A stretch of DNA of 7,585 bases, taken from positions 1 to 7,585 of the forward strand of contig JAOAFH010000135.1 in assembly GCA_026416355.1 (NCBI GenBank), in the 5' to 3' direction. Shown here piece by piece: positions 1 through 6,443 of this stretch (positions within the stretch are counted from its first letter, which is position 1; every line of letters starts with the position of its first letter). The notes below the pieces were generated by a model, which was given only the letters and a program-made list of their open reading frames with translations, was not told the DNA's origin and did not search any database. The DNA comes from Clostridiales bacterium. Lineage in GTDB: Bacteria; Bacillota; Clostridia; Clostridiales; Caloramatoraceae. The position numbers and the translations under genes are program-made.

Positions 1-1
1 C

Positions 2-1168
2 TACATGTCTGGACCTGTGGCAGAGGCTGTATCAAAAGGAATGCTAAAATATCCTGCAATTATGCATACCCATGGTGGAAGGGCAAGAGCAATAGAGTCA
101 GGAGATTTAAAAATAGACATTGCATTTATTGCAGCACCAACCTGTGATAGTTATGGCAATATAAATGGAGTTTATGGACCTTCAGCATGTGGAAGTCTAG
201 GATATGTAATACCAGATGCAATGTATGCAAAGTGTGTTGTGGCAATAACAGATAATTTGGTAAGCTATCCAGCGTGTCCAATTGAAATAAGTCAAGAATA
301 TGTAGATTACATTGTAAAGGTAGAATCTATCGGAGATCCAAAAGGTATTGTATCAGGAACTACGCAAATAACAAAAGATCCAGTTGGACTTAAAATAGCA
401 AAAATGGCAACAGAGGTTATAGATGCCTCAGGTCTTTTAAAGGATGGATTTTCATTTCAAACAGGTGCAGGTGGAATATCACTTGCAGTAGCAAAATATG
501 TTAGAGATGTTATGAAGGAAAAGAGAATAAAAGGAAGCTTTGCAGCAGGTGGTATAACAGGATATATTGTTGATATGTTTATGGAAGGATTATTTGAAGC
601 ATTATTTGACGTACAATGCTTTGATTTAAAAGCAGTCGAATCATATAGAAAAAATGCTGCACATCAGGGAATGTCAGCTTCTCTTTATGGAAATCCACAT
701 AATAAGGGAGCTGTTGTAAACAATCTAGATGTAATGATTTTAGGTGCAACTGAAATAGATTTAGATTTTAATGTAAATGTAACAACAGGTTCTGATGGAA
801 AGATAATGGGTGGTTCAGGAGGACATAGTGATACTGCAGCAGGTTCAAAGCTTGCCATTGTTGTATCAAAACTGCTAAAGGGAAGACTTCCAATTGTTGT
901 TGACAAGGTAACAACAGTAACTACGCCAGGTGAAACAGTTGATGTTTTAGTAACTGAAAGAGGAATTGCAATAAATCCAAGAAGACAGGATTTAATTGAA
1001 AAATTAAAGGACACTAATCTGCCTATAATGACAATTGAGGAATTAAAAAATATGGCAGAGGAGATGGTTGGAGTTCCAGATAAAATAGAATTCGATGACA
1101 AAATAGTTGCAGTTGTTGAATATAGAGATGGAACTGTTATAGATGTTGTTAGAAAAATTAAAGAATAG
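2..1168 (+). CDS. citF: Citrate (or citramalate) lyase alpha subunit, 5' end missing
   Basis: This is the C-terminal 388 residues of the lyase alpha subunit. The frame is already open at base 2, one codon before the first ATG, so the start lies outside the window. Full-length family members have about 510 residues, so roughly 120 are missing. The alpha subunit is the acyl-carrier transferase of the cytoplasmic lyase complex: it swaps acetyl for citrate on the acyl carrier subunit before the beta subunit cleaves it. Family-like blocks visible are HTHGGRARAIESGD, FQTGAGG, GNPHNKGAV and SGGHSDTAAG, and the C-terminus EYRDGTVIDVVRKIKE is typical. citC follows after 8 bases. Because citrate lyase and citramalate lyase alpha subunits are homologous, the substrate cannot be decided from this part alone; the glutaminase gene downstream makes citramalate a real alternative. 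The family call is secure. Confidence 0.95.
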   Translation, partial: YMSGPVAEAVSKGMLKYPAIMHTHGGRARAIESGDLKIDIAFIAAPTCDSYGNINGVYGPSACGSLGYVIPDAMYAKCVVAITDNLVSYPACPIEISQEYVDYIVKVESIGDPKGIVSGTTQITKDPVGLKIAKMATEVIDASGLLKDGFSFQTGAGGISLAVAKYVRDVMKEKRIKGSFAAGGITGYIVDMFMEGLFEALFDVQCFDLKAVESYRKNAAHQGMSASLYGNPHNKGAVVNNLDVMILGATEIDLDFNVNVTTGSDGKIMGGSGGHSDTAAGSKLAIVVSKLLKGRLPIVVDKVTTVTTPGETVDVLVTERGIAINPRRQDLIEKLKDTNLPIMTIEELKNMAEEMVGVPDKIEFDDKIVAVVEYRDGTVIDVVRKIKE

Positions 1169-1176
1169 GTGATTAG

Positions 1177-2202
1177 ATGGATTTTAGGTTTGTATTTGAC
1201 TATGAAAAGCCTATTGTAAATGAGTTTTTAAAAAAATTAGATTTAGTGTTAGAGGAAGATGTTGAAGAAACTCTTATTTGCTATGAAAAAGATGAGATTT
1301 TAGGTACATGTTCCTATTTCCAAAATATAATAAAGTGTTTTGGTATAAAGAAAGAATATCAGGGAGAGGGTTTAGCCTCTTCCTTAATTACCAAAATACA
1401 AAATAGGATGTTTGATAAAGGGATATATGAATATTTTGTTTTTACTTTAGACAAAAATGTTGCTATATTTGAGTCACTAGGTTATAAAAAGGTGGCATCT
1501 TCAGAAGGAGTTACTTTACTTGAAGGTGGCATGGCCTCAATTTATAAATATTTAGAAAATATGTTAATAAAGAGTGGGTTAGATAAAAATAAAAAAAGAG
1601 CAGCACTAGTTGTAAATTGCAATCCATTTACTTTAGGACATCAATACTTAATAGAAACTGCCGCAAAGGAAAATGATGATGTTGTTGTTTTTGTTGTTGA
1701 GGAAGATAGGTCAGCTTTTCCAACGGATATTAGGTTTAATCTTGTAAAGGAAGGGTGCAAACACTTAAATAATGTGATAGTTTTAAAGGGTGGAAGATAT
1801 ATTATATCTTCAAACACATTTCCAGCATATTTTTTAAGAAAAAAGGATGATAAGTTATCTATATATACAAAACTTGATGCTACTATTTTTGGTATGTATA
1901 TATCAAAGGTATTTAATATTGGAAAAAGATATGTTGGAACAGAGCCATACTGTGAAGTTACAAATGAATATAACAATTCATTAAAGGAAATACTTCCAAA
2001 GTATTCTGTTAAGGTACACTTAATTGAAAGACTTGTAAAAGACGGTATTAAAATAAGTGCATCAATGGTAAGAAGTCTTTTGAAAGAAGGAAGAATAGAA
2101 GAAGTTAAGAATTTAGTTCCTAAAACAACGTATGATTTTTTAATGACTCAAGAGGGAAAGGAAATTATAGAAAAAATAAAAAGGAGAGATTTGCCACATT
2201 GA
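1177..2202 (+). CDS. citC: [Citrate (pro-3S)-lyase] ligase
   Basis: A 341-residue protein that activates the lyase by ATP-dependent acetylation of the thiol of the prosthetic group on the acyl carrier subunit. The N-terminal part (about 1-120) looks like a GNAT acetyltransferase fold, with the acetyl-CoA-loop-like EYQGEGLASSL at 60-70. The C-terminal part (about 140-335) is a cytidylyltransferase-like domain, with NPFTLGH at 149-155 (the HxGH-type nucleotide motif), GTEPYCEVTNEYN at 254-266 and ISASMVR at 293-299. This domain order and length are normal for CitC. The ATG is preceded by AGGTGAT, which overlaps the citF stop codon, so translation may be coupled. The last four bases overlap the citX start as TTGA. 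If the lyase acts on citramalate, this ligase would play the same activating role for that enzyme. Confidence 0.95.
   Translation: MDFRFVFDYEKPIVNEFLKKLDLVLEEDVEETLICYEKDEILGTCSYFQNIIKCFGIKKEYQGEGLASSLITKIQNRMFDKGIYEYFVFTLDKNVAIFESLGYKKVASSEGVTLLEGGMASIYKYLENMLIKSGLDKNKKRAALVVNCNPFTLGHQYLIETAAKENDDVVVFVVEEDRSAFPTDIRFNLVKEGCKHLNNVIVLKGGRYIISSNTFPAYFLRKKDDKLSIYTKLDATIFGMYISKVFNIGKRYVGTEPYCEVTNEYNNSLKEILPKYSVKVHLIERLVKDGIKISASMVRSLLKEGRIEEVKNLVPKTTYDFLMTQEGKEIIEKIKRRDLPH
2182..2188 (+). promoter_or_regulatory. Ribosome binding site fixing the TTG start of citX
   Basis: AGGAGAG lies inside the 3' end of citC, ten bases before TTG at 2199. No ATG or GTG in the citX frame lies near it, so TTG is the best start. 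The TTGA overlap of start and stop suggests translational coupling with citC. Confidence 0.7.
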
Positions 2203-2699
2203 TTGGTATTTTACAAGCAAGAGAAGAAAGATATGAAAAAATACTGGAACTTATAAATAAAAAATTAGGAACAGTTTTGTGTGCTAAAATAAACTATCCA
2301 GGAAAAGATAAAAATACCTATCATTCTAAAAAGGCTTTTAATATATTGAAACAATCATTGTTATCATTATTTAAAGAAAACATTGTTTTAACAAAAGATT
2401 TACAAGGACTAGATGGAGATAGTTTACTTTTAGTTTTAAATTTAAATATAGTTGATGCAAAACGAATGTCTATTGATGTTGAAAATAATCACCCATTAGG
2501 GAGATTATTTGATATAGATATTTATAATGAAGAAGGGACTCCTATAAGTAGAGAAAAATTTGATTTAAAACCTAGAGGATGTATTGTGTGTGGTAAAAAT
2601 GCTAGGGAATGTATTTTAAATAATAATCACTCAATATATGAAATACTAAATAAAGTAAATGTAATGATAGATTCATTTGGAGATGAATATGCTAGATGA
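2199..2699 (+). CDS. citX: Holo-lyase synthase: apo-citrate lyase phosphoribosyl-dephospho-CoA transferase
   Basis: A 166-residue cytoplasmic enzyme that transfers the phosphoribosyl-dephospho-CoA group from the triphosphate precursor to a serine of the lyase acyl carrier subunit (CitD), releasing pyrophosphate. The CitX signature is clear: an early AREER block at 7-11, ENNHPLGRLFDIDI at 95-108, and a C-terminal cysteine/histidine set (RGCIVCGKNARECILNNNH, with C128, C131, C138 and H144). The length fits the stand-alone CitX family rather than the CitXG fusion found in some bacteria. It starts with TTG, overlaps citC by four bases and overlaps citG by 11. The acceptor subunit gene is not in the window and should lie upstream of citF. 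Confidence 0.93.
   Translation: MIGILQAREERYEKILELINKKLGTVLCAKINYPGKDKNTYHSKKAFNILKQSLLSLFKENIVLTKDLQGLDGDSLLLVLNLNIVDAKRMSIDVENNHPLGRLFDIDIYNEEGTPISREKFDLKPRGCIVCGKNARECILNNNHSIYEILNKVNVMIDSFGDEYAR
2679..2682 (+). promoter_or_regulatory. Ribosome binding site choosing the citG start
   Basis: GGAG inside the end of citX sits six bases before the ATG at 2689. The earlier in-frame candidates, TTG at 2677 and ATG at 2683, overlap or abut this site and would be badly spaced, so 2689 is preferred. Confidence 0.6.
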
Positions 2700-3540
2700 A
2701 AAAAGTTTTATTGAATATATAGCAAAAACAGCTCTACAGGCAACTATACTGGAAGTATTAACACACCCTAAACCTGGACTTGTAACACCTTTTTCAAATG
2801 GTTCACATAATGATATGAATTATGTAACCTTTATCAAAAGTGCCAAGTCTATTGCACCTTTTTTAGAGCTATTTGTAAAAGCAGGGTTTAATAAAGAAGA
2901 GGATATTTTAAAAGAGCTTAGAAAAGTAGGACTTGAAGCAGAAAAAGAAATGTTTAAGGCCACCAATGGAATAAATACTCATAAAGGGTTGATTTTTATA
3001 CTTGGAATTATATCAGCAGCATATGGAAATTTGATTTATACAAATGAAGGAATATCAAAAGAGAGGCTTTCAAACAAGGTTAAAAATATAACAAGAGGCA
3101 TAGTTGAAAGAGAACTTAAAAATAATAATTATCAGCTAACCAATGGGCAAAAAATATTTTATAAATACGGTATTACAGGAATAAGGGGAGAAGTAGAGCA
3201 AGGGCTTCAATCAATATTTAACTATGCACTACCTACATTAAAATCTTATATAAAAAAATTAGATTTAAATGATGCTTTGGTAAATACTCTTTTAAGTTTG
3301 ATGGCTGTTGTTGATGACACAACAGTTGTTCATAGGTCTGACTTAGATGGTCTTATGTTTGTAAAAAAAATTTCCCAAGAAGCATTAAATTTAGATGGAA
3401 TGTTAACAAAAGATGGAAGACAACATATAGAAAAGATGAATCAGGAGTTTATAAAAAGAAGAATAAGTCCAGGAGGATGTGCAGATCTTTTATCAGCAAC
3501 ATATATGATATACAAAATCCAAAACGATATGGGGGAATAA
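2689..3540 (+). CDS. citG: Triphosphoribosyl-dephospho-CoA synthase
   Basis: A 283-residue enzyme that joins ATP and 3'-dephospho-CoA to give 2'-(5''-triphosphoribosyl)-3'-dephospho-CoA with release of adenine. This is the cofactor precursor used by CitX. Family motifs in order are HPKPGLVTPFSNGSHNDM at 26-43, GINTHKGLIF at 94-103, GIRGEVEQGL at 164-173, DDTTVVHR at 209-216 and ISPGGCADLLSAT at 259-271. The same superfamily includes the MdcB synthase of malonate decarboxylase, but the direct neighbourhood of citF, citC and citX makes CitG the sensible call. A longer version from TTG at 2677 is possible but badly placed relative to the GGAG site. The gene overlaps citX by 11 bases and is followed by glsA after three bases. 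Confidence 0.93.
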   Translation: MLDEKSFIEYIAKTALQATILEVLTHPKPGLVTPFSNGSHNDMNYVTFIKSAKSIAPFLELFVKAGFNKEEDILKELRKVGLEAEKEMFKATNGINTHKGLIFILGIISAAYGNLIYTNEGISKERLSNKVKNITRGIVERELKNNNYQLTNGQKIFYKYGITGIRGEVEQGLQSIFNYALPTLKSYIKKLDLNDALVNTLLSLMAVVDDTTVVHRSDLDGLMFVKKISQEALNLDGMLTKDGRQHIEKMNQEFIKRRISPGGCADLLSATYMIYKIQNDMGE

Positions 3541-3543
3541 TTT

Positions 3544-4461
3544 ATGCATATGTTACTTTCTACAATACTTGAACACAATAGACATTATACTGAACTGGGT
3601 GAAGTTGCTACATATATACCAGAGCTTTCAAAGGCAAACAAAAATCATCTAGGAATATATGTGGTTACTTTAGATGGTGAAGAGTATGGTGAAGGAGATT
3701 GTAATGTAAAATTTACTATGCAAAGTGTTTCAAAGGTTGTAACACTTATGCTTGCGCTTTTAGATAATGGACCTGAAAAGGTGTTTAATAAAATTGATAT
3801 GGAACCTACTGCAGATACATTTAATTCAATAAGTTCACTTGAAACAAGAAATCCACAAAAACCATTAAATCCAATGATTAATTCAGGAGCAATTGCAACA
3901 ACATCTTTGATATATGGAGATAGCTGTGATAAAAAGGTAGAAAGAATTTTAAAGTTTACAAGAAAGATAACAGGTAATAAAGAAATAGCAATAAATTATG
4001 ATGTATTTAGATCAGAAAAGGAAACAGGGCATAGAAATAGAGCTCTTGCATACTATATGAAAAGTACAGGTGTTATTTGTGGAGATGTTGAAGATACACT
4101 AGATGCATATTTTATGCAATGTTCAATAGAGGTTACATGTAAGGATCTTGCAAGGATAGGGGCAATGCTTGCCAACAATGGAATTGCACCATGGACAGGA
4201 GAGAGAATAATTCCTGCGCATTATGCAAGAATAGTAAAAACAATAATGGTTACTTGTGGTATGTACGATGAATCAGGAGAATTTGCAGTAAAGATCGGTG
4301 TTCCTGGTAAAAGTGGAGTAGGTGGTGGTATTTTAGCATCTGTTCCAAATAGAATGGGTATAGGTGTATTTGGTCCTGCTCTAAATAAAAAGGGTAATAG
4401 TGTGGCAGGTCTTAAGGTACTAGAAGAACTTTCAAGAGAACTTGATTTAAGTATATTCTAA
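3544..4461 (+). CDS. glsA: Glutaminase (serine-dependent beta-lactamase-like family)
   Basis: A 305-residue cytoplasmic enzyme hydrolysing L-glutamine to L-glutamate and ammonia; the length is normal for bacterial glutaminases. The catalytic SxxK pair is visible as SVSK at 61-64 (Ser61, Lys64). Other expected active-site positions by family comparison are Asn113 in MINSGA, Glu158 and Asn165 around EKETGHRN, Tyr189, Tyr241 in CGMYDESGEF, and Val259 in GKSGVGGG. No signal peptide is seen. GGGGGAA before the ATG is well spaced, and a second ATG two codons later is less likely. The gene follows citG by three bases, so it is very probably in the same transcript. Glutaminase has no role in citrate fermentation itself. 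Its product is the substrate of the methylaspartate pathway, which ends in citramalate cleavage; acid resistance or nitrogen supply are other options. Confidence 0.95.
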   Translation: MHMLLSTILEHNRHYTELGEVATYIPELSKANKNHLGIYVVTLDGEEYGEGDCNVKFTMQSVSKVVTLMLALLDNGPEKVFNKIDMEPTADTFNSISSLETRNPQKPLNPMINSGAIATTSLIYGDSCDKKVERILKFTRKITGNKEIAINYDVFRSEKETGHRNRALAYYMKSTGVICGDVEDTLDAYFMQCSIEVTCKDLARIGAMLANNGIAPWTGERIIPAHYARIVKTIMVTCGMYDESGEFAVKIGVPGKSGVGGGILASVPNRMGIGVFGPALNKKGNSVAGLKVLEELSRELDLSIF

Positions 4462-4471
4462 GGAGGATTGA

Positions 4472-5062
4472 ATGAAAAAAGTAGGAATTGCGTTAATAGT
4501 TATTGGTATTGCAATACTATCATATACAGGAATAAATCAATATATTGCATACAAAGAAAGGCAAGCTCTTATAGAGACGGCATTAAAGGTAAAGCCTATT
4601 GCTACAGATCAAAATAATAAAAGTACAAATGATAAAGCGAATAATAAACAGCAGTATAATGCTAAAAATCCTATTGGTGTACTTGAGATACCTAAAATAG
4701 ATTTAACTGTACCAATTGTAGAGGGTGCAACACAGGAGAGCTTAAAAAATGCGGTAGGGCACATAGAAGGTACAGGAAAATTAGGTGAAATAAATAATAA
4801 TTATGCAATTGCAGGACATAGATCCCATACAACAGGAAGGTTTTTTAATAGGCTTGATGAAATAGAATTAGGGGATGAATTAATAATCAAAACAGCTACT
4901 GGTGAGTTTAAATATTTAGTGTTTGAAAAAAAAGTTGTAACTCCAGATAAGGTGGATGTATTAAATCCAATTGAGGGGAAATCTGTGGTGACACTAATTA
5001 CTTGTCATCCACTATATAGTAATAAACAAAGACTAGTAGTTTTTGCAGAGCTCAAAAAATAA
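4472..5062 (+). CDS. Sortase, probably class D type
   Basis: A 196-residue membrane-anchored cysteine transpeptidase that would join cell-wall-sorted proteins, after cleavage at an LPxTG-like signal, to peptidoglycan or to other proteins. One N-terminal hydrophobic segment (about 5-24) anchors it, followed by a low-complexity Asn/Lys/Gln linker (about 45-65). The catalytic domain starts near IGVLEIPKIDLTVPIVEG (68-85). The catalytic triad is visible: His116 in AGHRSHTTGRFFNRLDEI, Cys178 in TLITCHP, and Arg187 in NKQRLVVFAE. The class D label rests on length and motif style and is less sure than the sortase call. AGGAGG lies five bases before the ATG and overlaps the glsA stop, so the gene appears to be read with the metabolic run. 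No sorting-signal substrate is encoded in the window. Its stop codon is two bases from the convergent tRNA gene. Confidence 0.93.
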   Translation: MKKVGIALIVIGIAILSYTGINQYIAYKERQALIETALKVKPIATDQNNKSTNDKANNKQQYNAKNPIGVLEIPKIDLTVPIVEGATQESLKNAVGHIEGTGKLGEINNNYAIAGHRSHTTGRFFNRLDEIELGDELIIKTATGEFKYLVFEKKVVTPDKVDVLNPIEGKSVVTLITCHPLYSNKQRLVVFAELKK

Positions 5063-5064
5063 AA
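5053..5064 (-). terminator. T-rich stretch directly 3' of the tRNA, possible terminator
   Basis: Read on the minus strand, CCA of the tRNA is followed at once by TTTTATTTTTTG. The tRNA acceptor/T-arm fold followed by a U-rich tail could end transcription. There is no separate hairpin, and the stretch overlaps the end of the sortase gene, so the call is tentative. Confidence 0.35.
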
Positions 5065-5138
5065 TGGAGCAGGTAACGGGAATCGAACCCGCATAGCCAG
5101 CTTGGGAAGCTGGAGCTCTGCCATTGAGCTATACCTGC
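5065..5138 (-). tRNA. tRNA-Gly (anticodon CCC)
   Basis: The minus strand folds into a complete 74-nt cloverleaf with CCA encoded. The acceptor stem is GCAGGTA/TACCTGC with discriminator T. Positions 8-9 are TA. The D arm is GCTC/GAGC with GG in the loop, the anticodon stem is CCAGC/GCTGG, and the T arm is GCGGG with loop TTCGATT and CCCGT. The seven-base anticodon loop TTCCCAA gives anticodon CCC, which reads the glycine codon GGG. The variable loop is four bases. It is a lone tRNA gene with its own promoter at the right and runs convergently into the sortase gene. No duplicated 3' end that would mark an integrated element was seen within the window. Confidence 0.97.
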
Positions 5139-5149
5139 ATTACACTTTT

Positions 5150-5178
5150 ATAATAGTAAATTCATAAAATATTTTCAA
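5150..5178 (-). promoter_or_regulatory. Promoter of the tRNA-Gly gene
   Basis: On the minus strand TTGAAA (5173-5178) and TATTAT (5150-5155) are separated by exactly 17 bases, a good housekeeping-type promoter. Transcription would begin a few bases before the tRNA 5' end at 5138. Confidence 0.75.
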
Positions 5179-5287
5179 TTTTCAAATAAAGTTAAAATTG
5201 TTTATTTTATCTGTTTAATTTTATTTACAGGGTTAATTCTCATAATTACATAATTTTTCAAATTATTGTATATGAGGAGGGGGTTAT

Positions 5288-5977
5288 ATGTATCAGTTAA
5301 AGTATGTTTTTGAAAATAATATTCCTCTTTTTGACTGCAATTTTTGTGGGAATTGTAATGGTTTTATTGAATCTAAGTCTTTAATCCACATTAAAAATAG
5401 AGGTTGTTGCTGGTATTATCCTAAATATACTTTAATGGATATAAGAAATATTTTAATTATAGGGAGAGAAGATTTTATACATAATCTATTTACATTAAAT
5501 AATACAAAGGTAAGCAATTTTTATATTGAGGTTAATGGATTCTTTGATAAAAGTTCATATGAAAAATACGAGGGTAGTGAAGAATTTGATACTAGGCTCT
5601 TTTTTAGAGTATGTCCATTCTTTGATACAAATGGGTGTGGAATTAATTTTAAATTAAGACCACATCCATGTAATTTATATTTATGCAGAGAAGTAATAGA
5701 ATTTGCTAAGGATAAGTACAAGCTATATTCAAAGGAAAGAATAGATTATTATTCATATATGAATTATTATAATGAACAGATTAAACAAGATTTGAGAAGT
5801 AAAAGAGTGGATTTATTATCTGATAATAAGTTAGTATTAGAGTTGCTAAAGGGATATAATATTCCACAATTTGAACCCAGAAAACTTGATACTATTAGTT
5901 TAAATAGAAATGAAACAGTAAATACACATTGTTTTAGAAACAATAAAGAGAGAATAATTATAGATGAGTGTGTATAA
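5288..5977 (+). CDS. Cysteine-cluster protein of unknown function (YkgJ-like pattern)
   Basis: A 229-residue protein with no recognised function. It has many ordered cysteines: C17, C20 and C23 (CNFCGNCNG), a pair C40-C41 (RGCCWYYP), then C109 (RVCPFFD), C117 (NGCGINFKLRP), C128 and C133 (HPCNLYLCR), plus C215 and C228 near the end. The layout CxxCxxC, later CC, then C...GC...RPxxCxxxxC recalls the YkgJ/CxxCxxCC metal-binding family, so it may bind zinc, iron or an iron-sulfur cluster; this is inference from pattern only. No signal peptide or membrane segment is seen. The start is supported by AGGAGG at 5275-5280, seven bases before the ATG. It stands alone: the gene on the left is the divergent tRNA, and on the right is a gene-free structured region. 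The 149-base gap before it holds the tRNA promoter; no strong plus-strand promoter was found there. Confidence 0.8.
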   Translation: MYQLKYVFENNIPLFDCNFCGNCNGFIESKSLIHIKNRGCCWYYPKYTLMDIRNILIIGREDFIHNLFTLNNTKVSNFYIEVNGFFDKSSYEKYEGSEEFDTRLFFRVCPFFDTNGCGINFKLRPHPCNLYLCREVIEFAKDKYKLYSKERIDYYSYMNYYNEQIKQDLRSKRVDLLSDNKLVLELLKGYNIPQFEPRKLDTISLNRNETVNTHCFRNNKERIIIDECV

Positions 5978-6077
5978 TTTACTGTAAAATATAAAATTCT
6001 GGGCTGGCATACATAAAGAATATTACATAATTATATAGAGAAAGCAAGATTCATTGAACAACTTAAGGTGTATATTG

Positions 6078-6443
6078 TTACAAACAGTAGAGATTCTTAG
6101 ATTTTTTGTTTCTTAATTGACAAAAATATTAATAAGGGTGATTTTTTAAAAAGCCCCATGAGTGGGTTTTAATAGGCATATTTCATTAACTTTAGCAATT
6201 CTTAGCTTTTCGACTTTTCATACGTCCGTAATTATGTACAGGACGTACATAGCCGAGCGGCCATCAAGGATGATGGCATCGCGAGGGTAGGACGTTGAAA
6301 ACAAAGAAAAGGTTAGAATTGCTTAGTGTAATGAACTAATGCCTAAATTAATCCACTCATGGGGCTAAGTTGAGATTAATTAGAACATAAAATTAGATAG
6401 AAAATCTTAGAGACTCTTTTTAAAATACAACAACAGTTTGTAA
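6078..6443. repeat. Extended imperfect inverted repeat around the candidate RNA
   Basis: Beyond the main arms, the symmetry goes on outward. TTACAAACAGT (6078-6088) matches the complement of ACAGTTTGTAA (6433-6443) at 10 of 11 positions. AGAGATTCTTAGATTTT (6089-6105) matches the complement of 6401-6417 at 14 of 17, with one further G-U pair possible. The right side has about 15 extra bases between these two blocks. The zone between these blocks and the core arms (6106-6151 and 6367-6400) is only weakly complementary. The right outer block is followed by a run of Ts (6417-6421), so a transcript ending there would look like one released after a long-range stem. Confidence 0.55.
6152..6366 (+). 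ncRNA. Candidate structured non-coding RNA, about 215 nt, unassigned family
   Basis: The two ends pair perfectly over 14 bases: AGCCCCATGAGTGG (6152-6165) with 6353-6366. Inward, further paired blocks follow in order: TAGGCAT 6173-6179 with 6339-6345; TTCATTA 6182-6188 with 6329-6335; AGCAATTCT 6194-6202 with 6315-6323; CTTTT 6206-6210 with 6307-6311; and 6215-6227 with 6290-6301 (12 pairs, one bulged T). The enclosed part (6228-6289) is G+C-rich and forms hairpins 6233-6239/6245-6251 (loop AGGAC) and 6260-6265/6272-6277 (loop AAGGAT), with a possible small GCC-GAGC-GGC between them. Of the arm differences, at least three become G-U pairs if the plus strand is transcribed and about one if the minus strand is, which mildly favours plus. 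No clear promoter was found. It could instead be a small non-autonomous mobile element; no target-site duplication is evident. Membership of a known family such as raiA cannot be judged by eye. Confidence 0.55.

Noticed and set aside
685..1101. Minus-strand open frame of 138 codons within citF
   Set aside because: It lies wholly inside the strongly supported citF frame, has no ribosome site, and its translation is a Ser/Thr-rich shadow of the coding strand.
1641..1976. Minus-strand open frame of 111 codons within citC
   Set aside because: Antisense to the conserved nucleotidyltransferase part of CitC; no family motif and no start signal.
5521..5721. Minus-strand open frame of 66 codons within the cysteine-cluster gene
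   Set aside because: Shadow of the plus-strand gene with no ribosome site or recognisable protein.
6252..6290. tRNA-like reading of the GCCGAGCGGC element, which resembles a D arm
   Set aside because: No acceptor, anticodon or T arm can be built around it; it is better explained as part of the head of the larger folded structure.
6152..6366. Insertion sequence or retron reading of the inverted repeat
   Set aside because: No transposase or reverse transcriptase frame lies in or next to it and no target-site duplication was found at the ends. A miniature element remains possible and is listed as an alternative.
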